Part shown: in pieces, positions 27,657 through 35,902 of the stretch | Position numbering within the stretch: the first letter of the stretch is position 1 | How the letters are laid out: every line of letters begins with the position of its first letter | From: Rossellomorea sp. y25 | GTDB taxonomy: Bacteria; Bacillota; Bacilli; Bacillales; Bacillaceae_B | NCBI RefSeq assembly: GCF_038049935.1 | Contig: NZ_CP145886.1 | Span: 1,372,501-1,436,500 of the forward strand | DNA: 64,000 bases | Direction of reading: 5' to 3' | Made by a program: the position numbers and the translations under genes | Notes under the pieces: model-generated | The model's database searches: none | What the model was told of the DNA's origin: nothing | What the model saw: only the letters and a program-made list of their open reading frames with translations

Positions 27657-28373
27657 ATGGTAGATTTTAAAGACTTAGGTATCGTAGCATTAAGAATCTT
27701 TACGATCCTTCCATTTATGATATTTGTGACACTATATATGGGAAAGCGGTCAATTGGAGAATTACCGGTGTTTGACTTTTTAGTGGTCCTTGTATTCGGT
27801 TCTGTTGTAGGGGCAGATATTGCCGATCCCAACATCGAACACATCCATACCATCGTCGCAATGATTCTTATCGCCATATTACAAAAAATCTTGACCAAAA
27901 TGAAAATTTCTTCAAGAAAAATGGGTAAAATTCTTTCCTTTGAACCTACTGTTGTCATTGAAAACGGTCAGATTCTAAAAGAAGAATTAAAGAAAACCGG
28001 TTATACGATTGATAATATCTTGATGCTCCTTCGGGAAAAAGAAGTTTTCCTGCTGGAAGATATACAAATCGGAATCATTGAGCCTAACGGAAGTTTATCG
28101 ATTCAAAAGATGCCTTCAAAACAAACCGTTACAGCTGAAGATGCGGGAGTCATGAAGCGAACGAGCCTTGCGTTCCCTCTTATTGTAGATGGAGTATTGC
28201 ATACAAGCGTTTTAGATAAATTAAACGTGGAGGAAAAACGGGTATGGGAAGAAATCGGGAAAGCGGGATTCTCTTCAATCGATGAGGTGTTCTATGCCTC
28301 CATCAATGCAAGGAAAGAAATCCATATTGTGAAAACACCTGATATTCATTCGTATCCTGATTTCTTTAACTGA
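27657..28373 (+). CDS. DUF421 membrane protein, YetF family
   Basis: This 238-residue protein has two or three N-terminal membrane segments (IVALRIFTILPFMIFVTLYM, DFLVVLVFGSVVGADI, HTIVAMILIAILQKIL). A cytoplasmic DUF421 domain follows (EPTVVIENGQILKEELKKTG, MLLREKEVFLLEDIQIGIIE). The family is frequent in endospore formers, and some members relate to spore germination or membrane homeostasis. The ribosome binding site is weak. No partner gene is evident. Confidence 0.87.
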   Translation: MVDFKDLGIVALRIFTILPFMIFVTLYMGKRSIGELPVFDFLVVLVFGSVVGADIADPNIEHIHTIVAMILIAILQKILTKMKISSRKMGKILSFEPTVVIENGQILKEELKKTGYTIDNILMLLREKEVFLLEDIQIGIIEPNGSLSIQKMPSKQTVTAEDAGVMKRTSLAFPLIVDGVLHTSVLDKLNVEEKRVWEEIGKAGFSSIDEVFYASINARKEIHIVKTPDIHSYPDFFN

Positions 28374-28471
28374 GCATTCATAAAAAGGTGATGCCTGTGA
28401 AAAAGATACTCAAATCGGGCGATGGATGAATGGATGAGGGAGCATGGATTCTTAAATAACCATGTAAGCTG

Positions 28472-28496
28472 TTGAACAGGGTTCAATCGCTTTTTT
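28472..28496 (+). terminator. Possible terminator after the DUF421 gene
   Basis: A short perfect stem TTGAAC/GTTCAA is followed by TCGCTTTTTT. It lies about 100 bases downstream of the stop in a gap that otherwise shows no gene. Confidence 0.5.
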
Positions 28497-28573
28497 GCGT
28501 TTACTTGATTTACTTAAAAAGGAATCCCGGTAAGTGAAGTCGTATATATAGTGGAGAAGGAGGTTCGATCACG

Positions 28574-28894
28574 ATGGAATTTATCTATGTATTAAAGCTG
28601 ATTCCGCGCTTACATAAAGAAGAAAATTGGACAACCGGGGATGAGGGGATTGTTCATCGTCATTTTGAGAGGTTGAAGGAGCTTACGGACTCTGGAGTGG
28701 TGATCCTTGCCGGCAGAACGTTAAATGAAGAAGAAAATGCTTTTGGAATCGTTATTTTTGAAGCGGAAGATGCGGAAAAGGCCAGAGCGTTCATGAAGGA
28801 AGATCCTACCGTAAAAGAGGGGATTATGACAGCAGAGCTGTTTCCGTATCGAGTGGCTCTCCTGAGAAAAGAGACCAATACTTTAGTGGAGTAG
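28574..28894 (+). CDS. YciI family protein
   Basis: This 106-residue protein has a YCII ferredoxin-like fold: MEFIYVLKLIPRLH, the conserved His in HRHFERLKELTDSGVVILAG, and EDAEKARAFMKEDPTVKEG. Members include dehalogenase-like and dioxygenase-related small enzymes, and the catalytic role is usually unknown. It is the first gene of a three-gene operon (gaps of 11 bases and a 4-base overlap). Confidence 0.88.
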   Translation: MEFIYVLKLIPRLHKEENWTTGDEGIVHRHFERLKELTDSGVVILAGRTLNEEENAFGIVIFEAEDAEKARAFMKEDPTVKEGIMTAELFPYRVALLRKETNTLVE

Positions 28895-28905
28895 GAGAAG
28901 GTACA

Positions 28906-29928
28906 ATGGAAAAATGGATCGAAGAACTTTTTACAGAGGAGCTATTTGCGGAAGCTGCCTCACGATATGGCTGTAACACTGCTCAAGCGAAGAAGCTCGG
29001 AGACTTTGAAAACTATGTGTATGAGGTTCATAAGGGAGACAGCCCCTATATCCTCCGCCTCACTCACAGTTCTCATCGTTCAGAAAGAGAAGTGGAAGCT
29101 GAACTGAAATGGATTAACTACTTACATAAACACGGAGTGAATGTATCATTAGTCAAACATTCTGATAAAGGGAAGCTCGTAGAAATTATCAAAGCAGGGG
29201 ACACGTATTTTTATGTTTGTTTGTTTGATAAAGCTCCAGGAAGTCCGGTTAAGATAAATGACCCATTGTTCGATGAGGAACTCTTTTACAAATGGGGGAA
29301 AATCACAGGACATATGCATCGAGTGACAAAAGGATATGTTCAGGGTATCAATCGTCGTGATCGTTGGGATGAGGATGACGTGTTGAAGTATGGGAAGTAT
29401 TTATCTTCTGTGAAAGATGAGTACATCATCGAAAAAGGTGAGATAAATAAAAAAACGATCAAAAGCTATGAGGAAACGAAAGATACCTTTGGACTGATTC
29501 ACTCTGACATCCATCCAGGGAACTTTTTTTACCATAAGGGTGATATTCATGTGTTTGACTTTGATGATAGTACACAGTTCTTTTTTATAAGTGATGTCGC
29601 CATTCCCCTATACTATTCCGTGTGGTGGAAGCTTCGTAATGAGAACTTAGATACCCGTAGTCAATTTGGCAGAAGGTTCCTCATTTCGTTTTTAAAAGGA
29701 TATTTGACGGAGTGTGATTTAGAGAAAGAATGGGTGGACCGCATTCCCCATTTTCTGCTCCTCAGGGATTTAACACTTTATTCTGTTTTCCATAAAAAGT
29801 GGGATCTAGAGAATTTATCAGAGGTCGAGGAGTCCTTGCTTTCAGAGATCAGGGACAGATTGCTCCATGATGAGCCAATCGTCGATTTGCACTACAGTGA
29901 AATTCTTGAAAAAGCGAGAGAAAAATGA
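28906..29928 (+). CDS. Phosphotransferase enzyme family protein (APH/SrkA-like)
   Basis: This 340-residue kinase-like protein of the aminoglycoside phosphotransferase fold has the catalytic loop HSDIHPGNFFYHKGD near residues 198-212. The metal-binding segment is HVFDFDDS near 214-221. An N-lobe with RLTHSS and EVEAELKWINYLHKHG is also present. Relatives phosphorylate small molecules (homoserine, choline, antibiotics) or proteins; the substrate is not evident. It is cotranscribed with the YciI gene and overlaps the next gene by four bases (ATGA). Confidence 0.87.
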   Translation: MEKWIEELFTEELFAEAASRYGCNTAQAKKLGDFENYVYEVHKGDSPYILRLTHSSHRSEREVEAELKWINYLHKHGVNVSLVKHSDKGKLVEIIKAGDTYFYVCLFDKAPGSPVKINDPLFDEELFYKWGKITGHMHRVTKGYVQGINRRDRWDEDDVLKYGKYLSSVKDEYIIEKGEINKKTIKSYEETKDTFGLIHSDIHPGNFFYHKGDIHVFDFDDSTQFFFISDVAIPLYYSVWWKLRNENLDTRSQFGRRFLISFLKGYLTECDLEKEWVDRIPHFLLLRDLTLYSVFHKKWDLENLSEVEESLLSEIRDRLLHDEPIVDLHYSEILEKAREK

Positions 29929-30128
29929 TTTGGGCACTCCTTATTACAGGTGTGATCATCGGATTATTAGTCCGTTTGATGAGGACCACATTTAAAAGGG
30001 GATACGGAATGTCAGAGGATTTATTTGAACAGCCTGTGTATGTAAAGACATGTATTCATTGTCACAGGAAGATTCCAAAGGATTATCAAAAATCTCTTTG
30101 CCCCCATTGCGGGAAGCTGGTGGAATGA
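29925..30128 (+). CDS. Small membrane-anchored zinc-ribbon protein
   Basis: This 67-residue protein has an N-terminal membrane helix (MIWALLITGVIIGLLVRLM) and a C-terminal zinc ribbon with two CxxC-type pairs (CIHCHRK and CPHCGK). Its start overlaps the kinase stop by four bases, so it is coupled to that gene. I do not recognise the family. It may recruit or regulate the upstream kinase at the membrane. Confidence 0.78.
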   Translation: MIWALLITGVIIGLLVRLMRTTFKRGYGMSEDLFEQPVYVKTCIHCHRKIPKDYQKSLCPHCGKLVE

Positions 30129-30132
30129 TGGA

Positions 30133-30167
30133 AAGGTTTGAAGGATTTCTCCTTTGAGCCTTTTTTA
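30133..30167 (+). terminator. Terminator of the YciI-phosphotransferase operon
   Basis: A 13-bp stem with several G-U pairs (AAGGTTTGAAGGA / TCCTTTGAGCCTT) is followed by TTTTTT. Confidence 0.75.
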
Positions 30168-30217
30168 ATGGCGTTTATTTTATATGTGGAGAAAAATTTG
30201 GTATGATGCTAAAGACT

Positions 30218-30231
30218 GTTTACATACAAAC
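30218..30231. promoter_or_regulatory. Degenerate MarR-type operator upstream of proC
   Basis: GTTTACATACAAAC resembles the palindromes at 31090 and 31597 but has a weaker left half. It lies just ahead of the proC ribosome binding site. Regulation of proC through it is only a possibility. Confidence 0.4.
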
Positions 30232-30246
30232 TGACGAGGTGAAAAA

Positions 30247-31053
30247 ATGAATAAAACCATTGGATTTATAGGGTGCGGAAATATGGCACAAGCGATCATG
30301 GGGGGGATATTGAAGTCCGGTTTAGTAGAGAATCATTCGGTTAAAGCCAGCGCCAGAACACAAGAGACGCAGGAAAAAGTAGCAGAGGAATTTGGAGTGG
30401 GGGTTATTAGTGATAATAAGAGCGTAGCAGCTTTTTCAGACATAGTGTTTTTAGCAGTGAAACCAGATCAATATCGGAACATTGTTGAATCAATAAAGGA
30501 TTCTCTGAAAAAGGACGCCATCATCATTACCATTGCTGCAGGAATCACGATTGATTGGATGGAGAGTCAGCTTTCTAAGTCTGTTAAAATTGTCCGAACC
30601 ATGCCAAATACACCGTCTCTTGTAGGTGAAGGTATGACAGCGTACTGTGTAAATGGCGAATTAACCGACGCTGATCTTGAAGATGTGAAAGCGATCTTAG
30701 ATAGCTTCGGAAAGTCTGAAATGGTAGAGGAAAGCTTGATGGATGCCATTCCGGCTGTGAGCGGATCATCTCCTGCATATGTATTTATGTTCATAGAAGC
30801 ACTGGCCGATGGAGCGGTTCTGCAAGGCGTTCCAAGAAAACAAGCCTATCAGCTGGCAGCACAGGCTGTACTTGGAGCGGCGAAGATGGTCCTTGAAACA
30901 GGCACTCATCCGGGGGAATTGAAGGATGCCGTATGTTCACCGGGCGGAGCAACGATTGAAGCTGTGTCAGCCCTGGAGAAAAATAATTTTAAAGGAGCCA
31001 TCTTAACAGCAATGGACGCATGCAGCCGTAAATCGAAATCCCTGGGTGAGTAG
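30247..31053 (+). CDS. proC: Pyrroline-5-carboxylate reductase
   Basis: This enzyme catalyses the last step of proline synthesis, the NAD(P)H reduction of pyrroline-5-carboxylate. The 268-residue protein has the Rossmann motif GFIGCGNMAQAIMGG, the segment VRTMPNTPSLVGEGMTAYC and the family signature (GTHPGELKDAVCSPGGATIE). The length is normal. Bacillus genomes hold several copies (proI, proG, proH), and which one this represents cannot be decided here. It precedes the MarR gene by about 70 bases. Confidence 0.95.
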   Translation: MNKTIGFIGCGNMAQAIMGGILKSGLVENHSVKASARTQETQEKVAEEFGVGVISDNKSVAAFSDIVFLAVKPDQYRNIVESIKDSLKKDAIIITIAAGITIDWMESQLSKSVKIVRTMPNTPSLVGEGMTAYCVNGELTDADLEDVKAILDSFGKSEMVEESLMDAIPAVSGSSPAYVFMFIEALADGAVLQGVPRKQAYQLAAQAVLGAAKMVLETGTHPGELKDAVCSPGGATIEAVSALEKNNFKGAILTAMDACSRKSKSLGE

Positions 31054-31089
31054 AGTGGAAACCATTGACAAATCCTCATGACTGATGTA

Positions 31090-31105
31090 GTTTGTACATA
31101 CAAAC
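31090..31105. promoter_or_regulatory. MarR-type operator upstream of the regulator gene
   Basis: GTTTGTACATACAAAC is a perfect palindrome with 7-bp arms around CA. It lies 20 bases upstream of the regulator start, where it would give autoregulation. An almost identical site stands before the oxidoreductase gene. Confidence 0.75.
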
Positions 31106-31125
31106 ATTAACGGAGGTCGAGGATA

Positions 31126-31551
31126 GTGGAAGATCAATTCTGTAACTGTCTCTATTTTTCTGCCAATCACTTGGCAAGAATGATGAACAAGATGGCGGAG
31201 GAAGAGTTTGCGCCGATCGGTTTGTCTCCCACTTATGCATTTTTGTTGATGACCTTAAAGGATAAAGACGGTCTAACACAAAAAGAGCTTAGTGGTGCTT
31301 TAAATATCGCTCCTTCAACAAGTACCCGATTTGTTGATAAATTAGAGATGAAGGGACTTGTTACACGAAAGAACAAAGGAAAGTTAGCAATCATTGCCCT
31401 GACGGATAAAGGCTATAGCATGCAGGGTGACATTTCTCAGTGCTGGAAGAACCTATTTAAACGCTATGCTGAAATCATGGGGGAGGAACAGGCTCGCAAG
31501 CTGACGCGTGATGTGAACGAAGCCAATTCGATATTGGAAAATAAAAAATAA
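31126..31551 (+). CDS. MarR family regulator with N-terminal cysteines (OhrR-like)
   Basis: This 141-residue winged-helix repressor has LTQKELSGALNIAPSTSTRF and VDKLEMKGLVTRK as the DNA-reading part. The N-terminus DQFCNCLYFSANHLA puts Cys6 and Cys8 where OhrR-type peroxide or quinone sensors carry their reactive Cys, so it may be a thiol sensor. GTG at 31126 follows GGAGGTCGAGG. Matching palindromes lie before this gene and before the next one, making the downstream oxidoreductase its likely target. Confidence 0.88.
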   Translation: MEDQFCNCLYFSANHLARMMNKMAEEEFAPIGLSPTYAFLLMTLKDKDGLTQKELSGALNIAPSTSTRFVDKLEMKGLVTRKNKGKLAIIALTDKGYSMQGDISQCWKNLFKRYAEIMGEEQARKLTRDVNEANSILENKK

Positions 31552-31596
31552 AATTTTTTACCATGTTAGTTGTGTGTACAAACAAATGATGATATT

Positions 31597-31612
31597 ATTT
31601 GTACATACAAAT
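31597..31612. promoter_or_regulatory. MarR-type operator upstream of the oxidoreductase gene
   Basis: ATTTGTACATACAAAT is a perfect palindrome matching the site at 31090 in the central 14 bases. It overlaps the region just before the ribosome binding site. A further half-site TACAAAC lies at 31578-31584. Confidence 0.75.
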
Positions 31613-31626
31613 AAGGAGTAGTTGAA

Positions 31627-32166
31627 ATGAAAACACTAGTGTTAGTAGGACATCCAAATTTACAAGAATCAAGAATGAACAAAGCTTGGTCAGAACGTTT
31701 GGAAAAAGAAGAGAACGTTATTGTACATGATTTATATAAAGAATATCCGAACATGAATTTTGATGTTAAGAGAGAACAAAATCTTTTATTAGAACATGAC
31801 CGAATCGTCTTCCAATTTCCATTCTTCTGGTACAGCACACCGGCGATTTTAAAAGAATGGCAGGATAAGGTGTTAGAATATGGATGGGCTTATGGAGCAG
31901 AGGGGACGAAGCTTCACGGAAAAGAATTCTTAGTCGTGACTTCAACCGGTGGTCCGGGTGGAGCTTACCGATCAGGAGGCTTTAATCACTACTCCATGAG
32001 TGAACTGCTGAAACCACTGCAGGCTACTGCTAATTTAACGGGAATGACATTCTTGCCTGCTTATGTAGAGCATGGGGTTCGAATGATGAGTGACGATGAA
32101 GTGGTTGCGTCTGCTGAAAAAGTGGCAGCGCATGTGGTGAATCCTGAGCTGAGGTTTGGGCGATAG
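31627..32166 (+). CDS. NAD(P)H-dependent quinone reductase-like flavoprotein
   Basis: This 179-residue flavodoxin-like-fold protein is of the KefF/MdaB/YwrO type. It has an N-terminal LVLVGHPNLQESRMNKAWSE for FMN/FAD phosphate binding, FQFPFFWYSTPAILKEWQDK near residue 58 and TSTGGPGGAYRSGG near 104. Such enzymes reduce quinones by two electrons and protect against electrophiles. The preceding cysteine-containing MarR regulator and its palindromic operator fit control by quinones or oxidants. Confidence 0.9.
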   Translation: MKTLVLVGHPNLQESRMNKAWSERLEKEENVIVHDLYKEYPNMNFDVKREQNLLLEHDRIVFQFPFFWYSTPAILKEWQDKVLEYGWAYGAEGTKLHGKEFLVVTSTGGPGGAYRSGGFNHYSMSELLKPLQATANLTGMTFLPAYVEHGVRMMSDDEVVASAEKVAAHVVNPELRFGR

Positions 32167-32170
32167 CAGG

Positions 32171-32203
32171 GGGAGCTCATTCGTTTTCGGGATGGGCTCT
32201 TTA
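32171..32203 (+). terminator. Terminator after the quinone reductase gene
   Basis: The stem GAGCTCAT/ATGGGCTC (one wobble) is followed by TTTA, a few bases after the stop. The T run is short, so efficiency is uncertain. Confidence 0.6.
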
Positions 32204-32298
32204 GTATTAGTCATGAGTGAAAGGATTTTTAACGCATGAAAGTAGAAATCGACGCATAAACCACCAAACCTGGAGGTCCGTCCCTCTAAAACGTTATT

Positions 32299-32334
32299 CA
32301 AACTGCCAAAGTACTGAATTGTTTTGGCAGTTTG
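32299..32334 (-). terminator. Hairpin downstream of the SIMPL gene
   Basis: A perfect 12-bp inverted repeat (CAAACTGCCAAA / TTTGGCAGTTTG) begins just after the minus-strand SIMPL gene. The T run on that strand is poor (AATAACGTTTT), so it is a weak terminator or a transcript-stabilising hairpin. Confidence 0.55.
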
Positions 32335-32338
32335 TCGT

Positions 32339-32992
32339 TTATCGGGTTTGGTATTCTACTGTCAAGATGGCTGTGACGGCGATTTGTCCTGGTTGGACGG
32401 CTGCACTCTCTTCAGCGGCTTTTACAAACCCGGTGGTCATAAAGGGGGTGACGATTGGGCTTGATTGCTCTGTGATGGACTTTGGCTGGGGATCGAGCTG
32501 CTGCCCCGATTGGCTGGATAATGTGAGTGCTTTTTGATACGCCTTTTGATATGCCATAGCAAGGGCCTGCTGATAGGATTCGATGGGGTTGGAATTGACA
32601 AATGAAATGTTTTCTACACGATTCGCACCGCTCTTAATGGCATCATCAATAATCGTACCGACTTTTTCAATGTTCTGAATGGTAACTCGGAATACTTGGC
32701 GAACCTCATATCCTGTGAAAATTTGCTTTCCGTCCTCATAGTTGTACTGTGGGAACACTTGATAGGTGGAGGTCTGGATATCCTTTTGTGACACTCCGTT
32801 GTTTAATAGTGATTGAACGACTTGACTCGATTGTTGCTGGTTCTGGTTTTGGGCCGCTTCAAGCTCTTCATCTTTAGTGACAACACCGACAGAGACAATG
32901 GCTTGATCAGGATCGATATAAAGGGTATGCTCACCTGTTACAGTAATCGTCCCCTTGGTGTTGCCGGTCCTATAGTATGGATATGAATACAT
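32339..32992 (-). CDS. SIMPL (DUF541) domain protein
   Basis: This protein of about 217 residues has the SIMPL/DUF541 fold: TKGTITVTGEHTLYIDPDQAIVSVGVVT at the start, NNGVSQKDIQTSTYQVFPQY and a C-terminal strand AVTAILTVEY. Other family members are secreted or periplasmic stress proteins, but here no clear signal peptide is present. ATG at 32992 is preferred because the longer GTG start has no ribosome binding site; the stop of the upstream gene lies six bases before it, suggesting translational coupling. Partner of the Gly/Pro-rich protein at 33001. Confidence 0.83.
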   Translation of the reverse strand: MYSYPYYRTGNTKGTITVTGEHTLYIDPDQAIVSVGVVTKDEELEAAQNQNQQQSSQVVQSLLNNGVSQKDIQTSTYQVFPQYNYEDGKQIFTGYEVRQVFRVTIQNIEKVGTIIDDAIKSGANRVENISFVNSNPIESYQQALAMAYQKAYQKALTLSSQSGQQLDPQPKSITEQSSPIVTPFMTTGFVKAAEESAAVQPGQIAVTAILTVEYQTR

Positions 32993-33000
32993 GAGCAGTC

Positions 33001-33450
33001 CTACACGCACGTAAAGGATTCAATTTTATCCAAGTCGATGCCGAAGTATACCCATGTGAATCCAATCCATCTCCATCCGGCAATGGAACGGCGTCCAACA
33101 AAGACAGGATAGAACCAGAAAGCATCCCTTCTTAACCAAATATACGTGTAACGGAATAAACATCTTCTGATGGCACCTGGGTCTACTGCAAAAACACTTG
33201 GTCCACCTTGTGTTCCTTGCATCACCGTTTTTTGCGGTTGGAAGTTCGGTGGTGGTCCGGGTGGTGGTTGATTTTGTCCGCCTTGCCCGCCAGTAGGTGG
33301 TGGTGAGCTTGGTGCGCCTTGTCCTCCACCAGGAAAACCTGGGATGCCAAAGCCGCCGCCCCCTGATCCTTGGCCACCTCCAGGGAATCCGGGAAAGCCG
33401 CCGCCTCCGCCGCCAGGAAATCCAGGGAATAATTGTCTGTGATCGTACAT
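33001..33450 (-). CDS. Gly/Pro-rich protein with conserved aromatic C-terminus
   Basis: This 149-residue protein has two parts. Residues 8-75 are low-complexity FPGFPGGG and PPP repeats. The C-terminal 60 residues (CLFRYTYIWLRRDAFWFYP, then VFVGRRSIAGWRW and FGIDLDKIESFTC) are rich in Trp, Tyr and Phe with a Cys near each end. There is no signal peptide. The composition recalls spore-coat or surface proteins of Bacillus, but I cannot name the family. The transcript leader can fold to hide the ribosome binding site. Confidence 0.75.
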   Translation of the reverse strand: MYDHRQLFPGFPGGGGGGFPGFPGGGQGSGGGGFGIPGFPGGGQGAPSSPPPTGGQGGQNQPPPGPPPNFQPQKTVMQGTQGGPSVFAVDPGAIRRCLFRYTYIWLRRDAFWFYPVFVGRRSIAGWRWIGFTWVYFGIDLDKIESFTCV

Positions 33451-33455
33451 AGAAG

Positions 33456-33496
33456 AACCTCCTCATAAAGAATTCTCTTTATCTTATGAGGAGGTT
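33456..33496 (-). promoter_or_regulatory. Leader hairpin that can sequester the ribosome binding site
   Basis: A perfect 13-bp inverted repeat (AACCTCCTCATAA / TTATGAGGAGGTT) with a 15-base loop lies directly before the Gly/Pro-rich gene. On the minus strand the 3' arm contains the Shine-Dalgarno GAGGAGG, six to seven bases from the ATG. Pairing would hide it. There is no T run, so it is not an ordinary ldh terminator. Confidence 0.65.
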
Positions 33497-33537
33497 GGGT
33501 GGGCGTGCGTGTCTATTAAGTTAGCGAAGGGAATGGA

Positions 33538-34491
<954 letters not shown>

Positions 34492-34596
34492 TCATCACCT
34501 ATTCACTAATTATTTGTAAAAAAAATTGGTCACATGAATCTAACAATGGTGAGATTAAGAGAAAGTAATAAAGCTTTCAGAATATGAGCGGAGATA

Positions 34597-34692
34597 TTGT
34601 GAAGTAATTCACAACCAAATGATAACACGAAACACATTGATATTCTACTCTGAAATATAGCATAACATACATAAATGTGAATTAATTCACAA
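34597..34692 (-). promoter_or_regulatory. Two Rex operators and the ldh promoter
   Basis: TTGTGAAGTAATTCACAA (34597-34614) is a perfect Rex box (TTGTGAA-N4-TTCACAA). ATGTGAATTAATTCACAA (34675-34692) differs at one base. On the minus strand the distal box supplies TTGTGA as a -35, with TATGTT 17 bases on as a -10, so Rex binding would block RNA polymerase. The region 34489-34802 has no other gene. Confidence 0.82.
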
Positions 34693-34802
34693 ACTTGTCA
34701 TACAGAGAAACGTACCTATGCCCGTCCCTCAAATAAAAAAAGGGTTTTTTCTGGTGAGTGATGAATGTATAGAGGAAGAGGAGAGCTATGGGAGGTGTGT
34801 GT

Positions 34803-35339
34803 ATGAATGTCAGGAGTGGGGATTTATTTATCCGTCCTTTAGTGGAGGGGGATAAATACACGTTGGCAAGGTGGTTGCAGGATCCGGAGGTACTGGAGTT
34901 TTATGAAGGGAGGGACCGTCCCTTCACTCTTCAGATGGTGGAGGAGAAATTCCTTGCAGAGAGGGCCGTCTCAGGTTGTCTGGTTGAGTATGAGGGGAGT
35001 GAAATCGGTTATCTCCAGTATTATCAGCTTGATGAAGAAACGATGATCCGGTATGGTTACACGAATTTAGATGAAGTGATTTATGGTACGGATCAATTCA
35101 TCGGAGAAGCGGCATATTGGAACAGGGGTTTAGGGACGGAACTCATTCGAGCTGTAGTAGAGTACTTGCTCAAGAAAGAGGGGGTCCACCGCCTCGTGGT
35201 GGATCCCATGACTTGGAACACCAGAGCGATCCGCTGCTATGAGAAATGTGGATATAGTAAAGCGAGAATACTACGGGAGCATGAGCTTCATGAAGGCGAA
35301 CATCATGATTCCTGGCTGATGGAGTTCATTCCAGAGTGA
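34803..35339 (+). CDS. GNAT N-acetyltransferase, AAC(6')-like
   Basis: This 178-residue acetyltransferase resembles aminoglycoside 6'-N-acetyltransferases. It has FIRPLVEGDKYTLARWLQDP at the start, EIGYLQYYQL in the middle and the acetyl-CoA loop YWNRGLGTELIRAVVEYLL, ending with NTRAIRCYEKCGYSKARIL. Chromosomal homologues are common in Bacillus and often have unknown natural substrates. ATG at 34803 has GGGAGGTG upstream. The codons for EGRDRPF overlap a GGGACCGTCCC palindrome at 34911-34923. Confidence 0.88.
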   Translation: MNVRSGDLFIRPLVEGDKYTLARWLQDPEVLEFYEGRDRPFTLQMVEEKFLAERAVSGCLVEYEGSEIGYLQYYQLDEETMIRYGYTNLDEVIYGTDQFIGEAAYWNRGLGTELIRAVVEYLLKKEGVHRLVVDPMTWNTRAIRCYEKCGYSKARILREHELHEGEHHDSWLMEFIPE

Positions 35340-35354
35340 ATGGGAGACTTTAAA

Positions 35355-35840
35355 ATGAATAGAAAAATAGAAGAAGCCATTGAACTGAGAGAGTCGGGAG
35401 AATACGCAGCTTCCATTGAAAGGTGGAAGCGATTGATTGGGGAAGAACCAGATAATGGTTTTCTGCATTACCAATGTGCATGGAGCCATGACGCAATGGG
35501 ACTCGAAAGCGAAGCCGTTCCTTATTACGAAAGTTCGATTCAATTGGGACTGGATGATAAAGATTTACAAGGCGCCTATCTTGGATTAGGGAGTACATAT
35601 CGGACATTGGGAGAGTATGATAAAAGCAAAACCGTGTTCGAGAAAGCAATCGGACGATTTCCTGAAAATAAAGCGTTGACGGTCTTTTATTCCATGACCC
35701 TCTATAATTTGAACGAACATAGTCAAGCAATGGAGCTACTGCTGACATGTATTGGAGAATCGTCACAAGAATCCACCATCGAACCTTATAAAAAGGCGAT
35801 AACATTTTATGCTAGTCAATTGGACGTTGTGTGGAAATAA
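35355..35840 (+). CDS. Tetratricopeptide-repeat protein
   Basis: This 161-residue protein has about three TPR units (ESGEYAASIERWKRLIGEEP, YQCAWSHDAMGLESEAVPYY and LGLGSTYRTLGEYDKSKTVF). It matches the small YtxH-neighbour type TPR proteins of Bacillus, used as protein-interaction scaffolds. No signal peptide. It starts 15 bases after the GNAT stop and is probably cotranscribed. Function unknown. Confidence 0.85.
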   Translation: MNRKIEEAIELRESGEYAASIERWKRLIGEEPDNGFLHYQCAWSHDAMGLESEAVPYYESSIQLGLDDKDLQGAYLGLGSTYRTLGEYDKSKTVFEKAIGRFPENKALTVFYSMTLYNLNEHSQAMELLLTCIGESSQESTIEPYKKAITFYASQLDVVWK

Positions 35841-35872
35841 GAGTAGCTGTTCTCCATGACAGCTCTTTTTTG
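35841..35872 (+). terminator. Terminator after the TPR gene
   Basis: The stem AGCTGT/ACAGCT with an 8-base loop is followed by CTTTTTTG, directly after the TPR stop. Confidence 0.78.
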
Positions 35873-35902
35873 TGGTTGGAAAGTAAAAAGGAGTGATTGA
35901 AG

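Noticed and set aside
28378..28430. A short frame starting near an AAAAGGTG site after the DUF421 gene.
   Set aside because: It stops after about 12 codons, has no recognisable content and no terminator of its own.
33026..33466. Alternative minus-strand frame of 146 codons overlapping the Gly/Pro-rich gene.
   Set aside because: It is rich in Arg from shifted GGN codons, contains the wrong start position relative to the ribosome binding site and lacks the ordered C-terminal domain.
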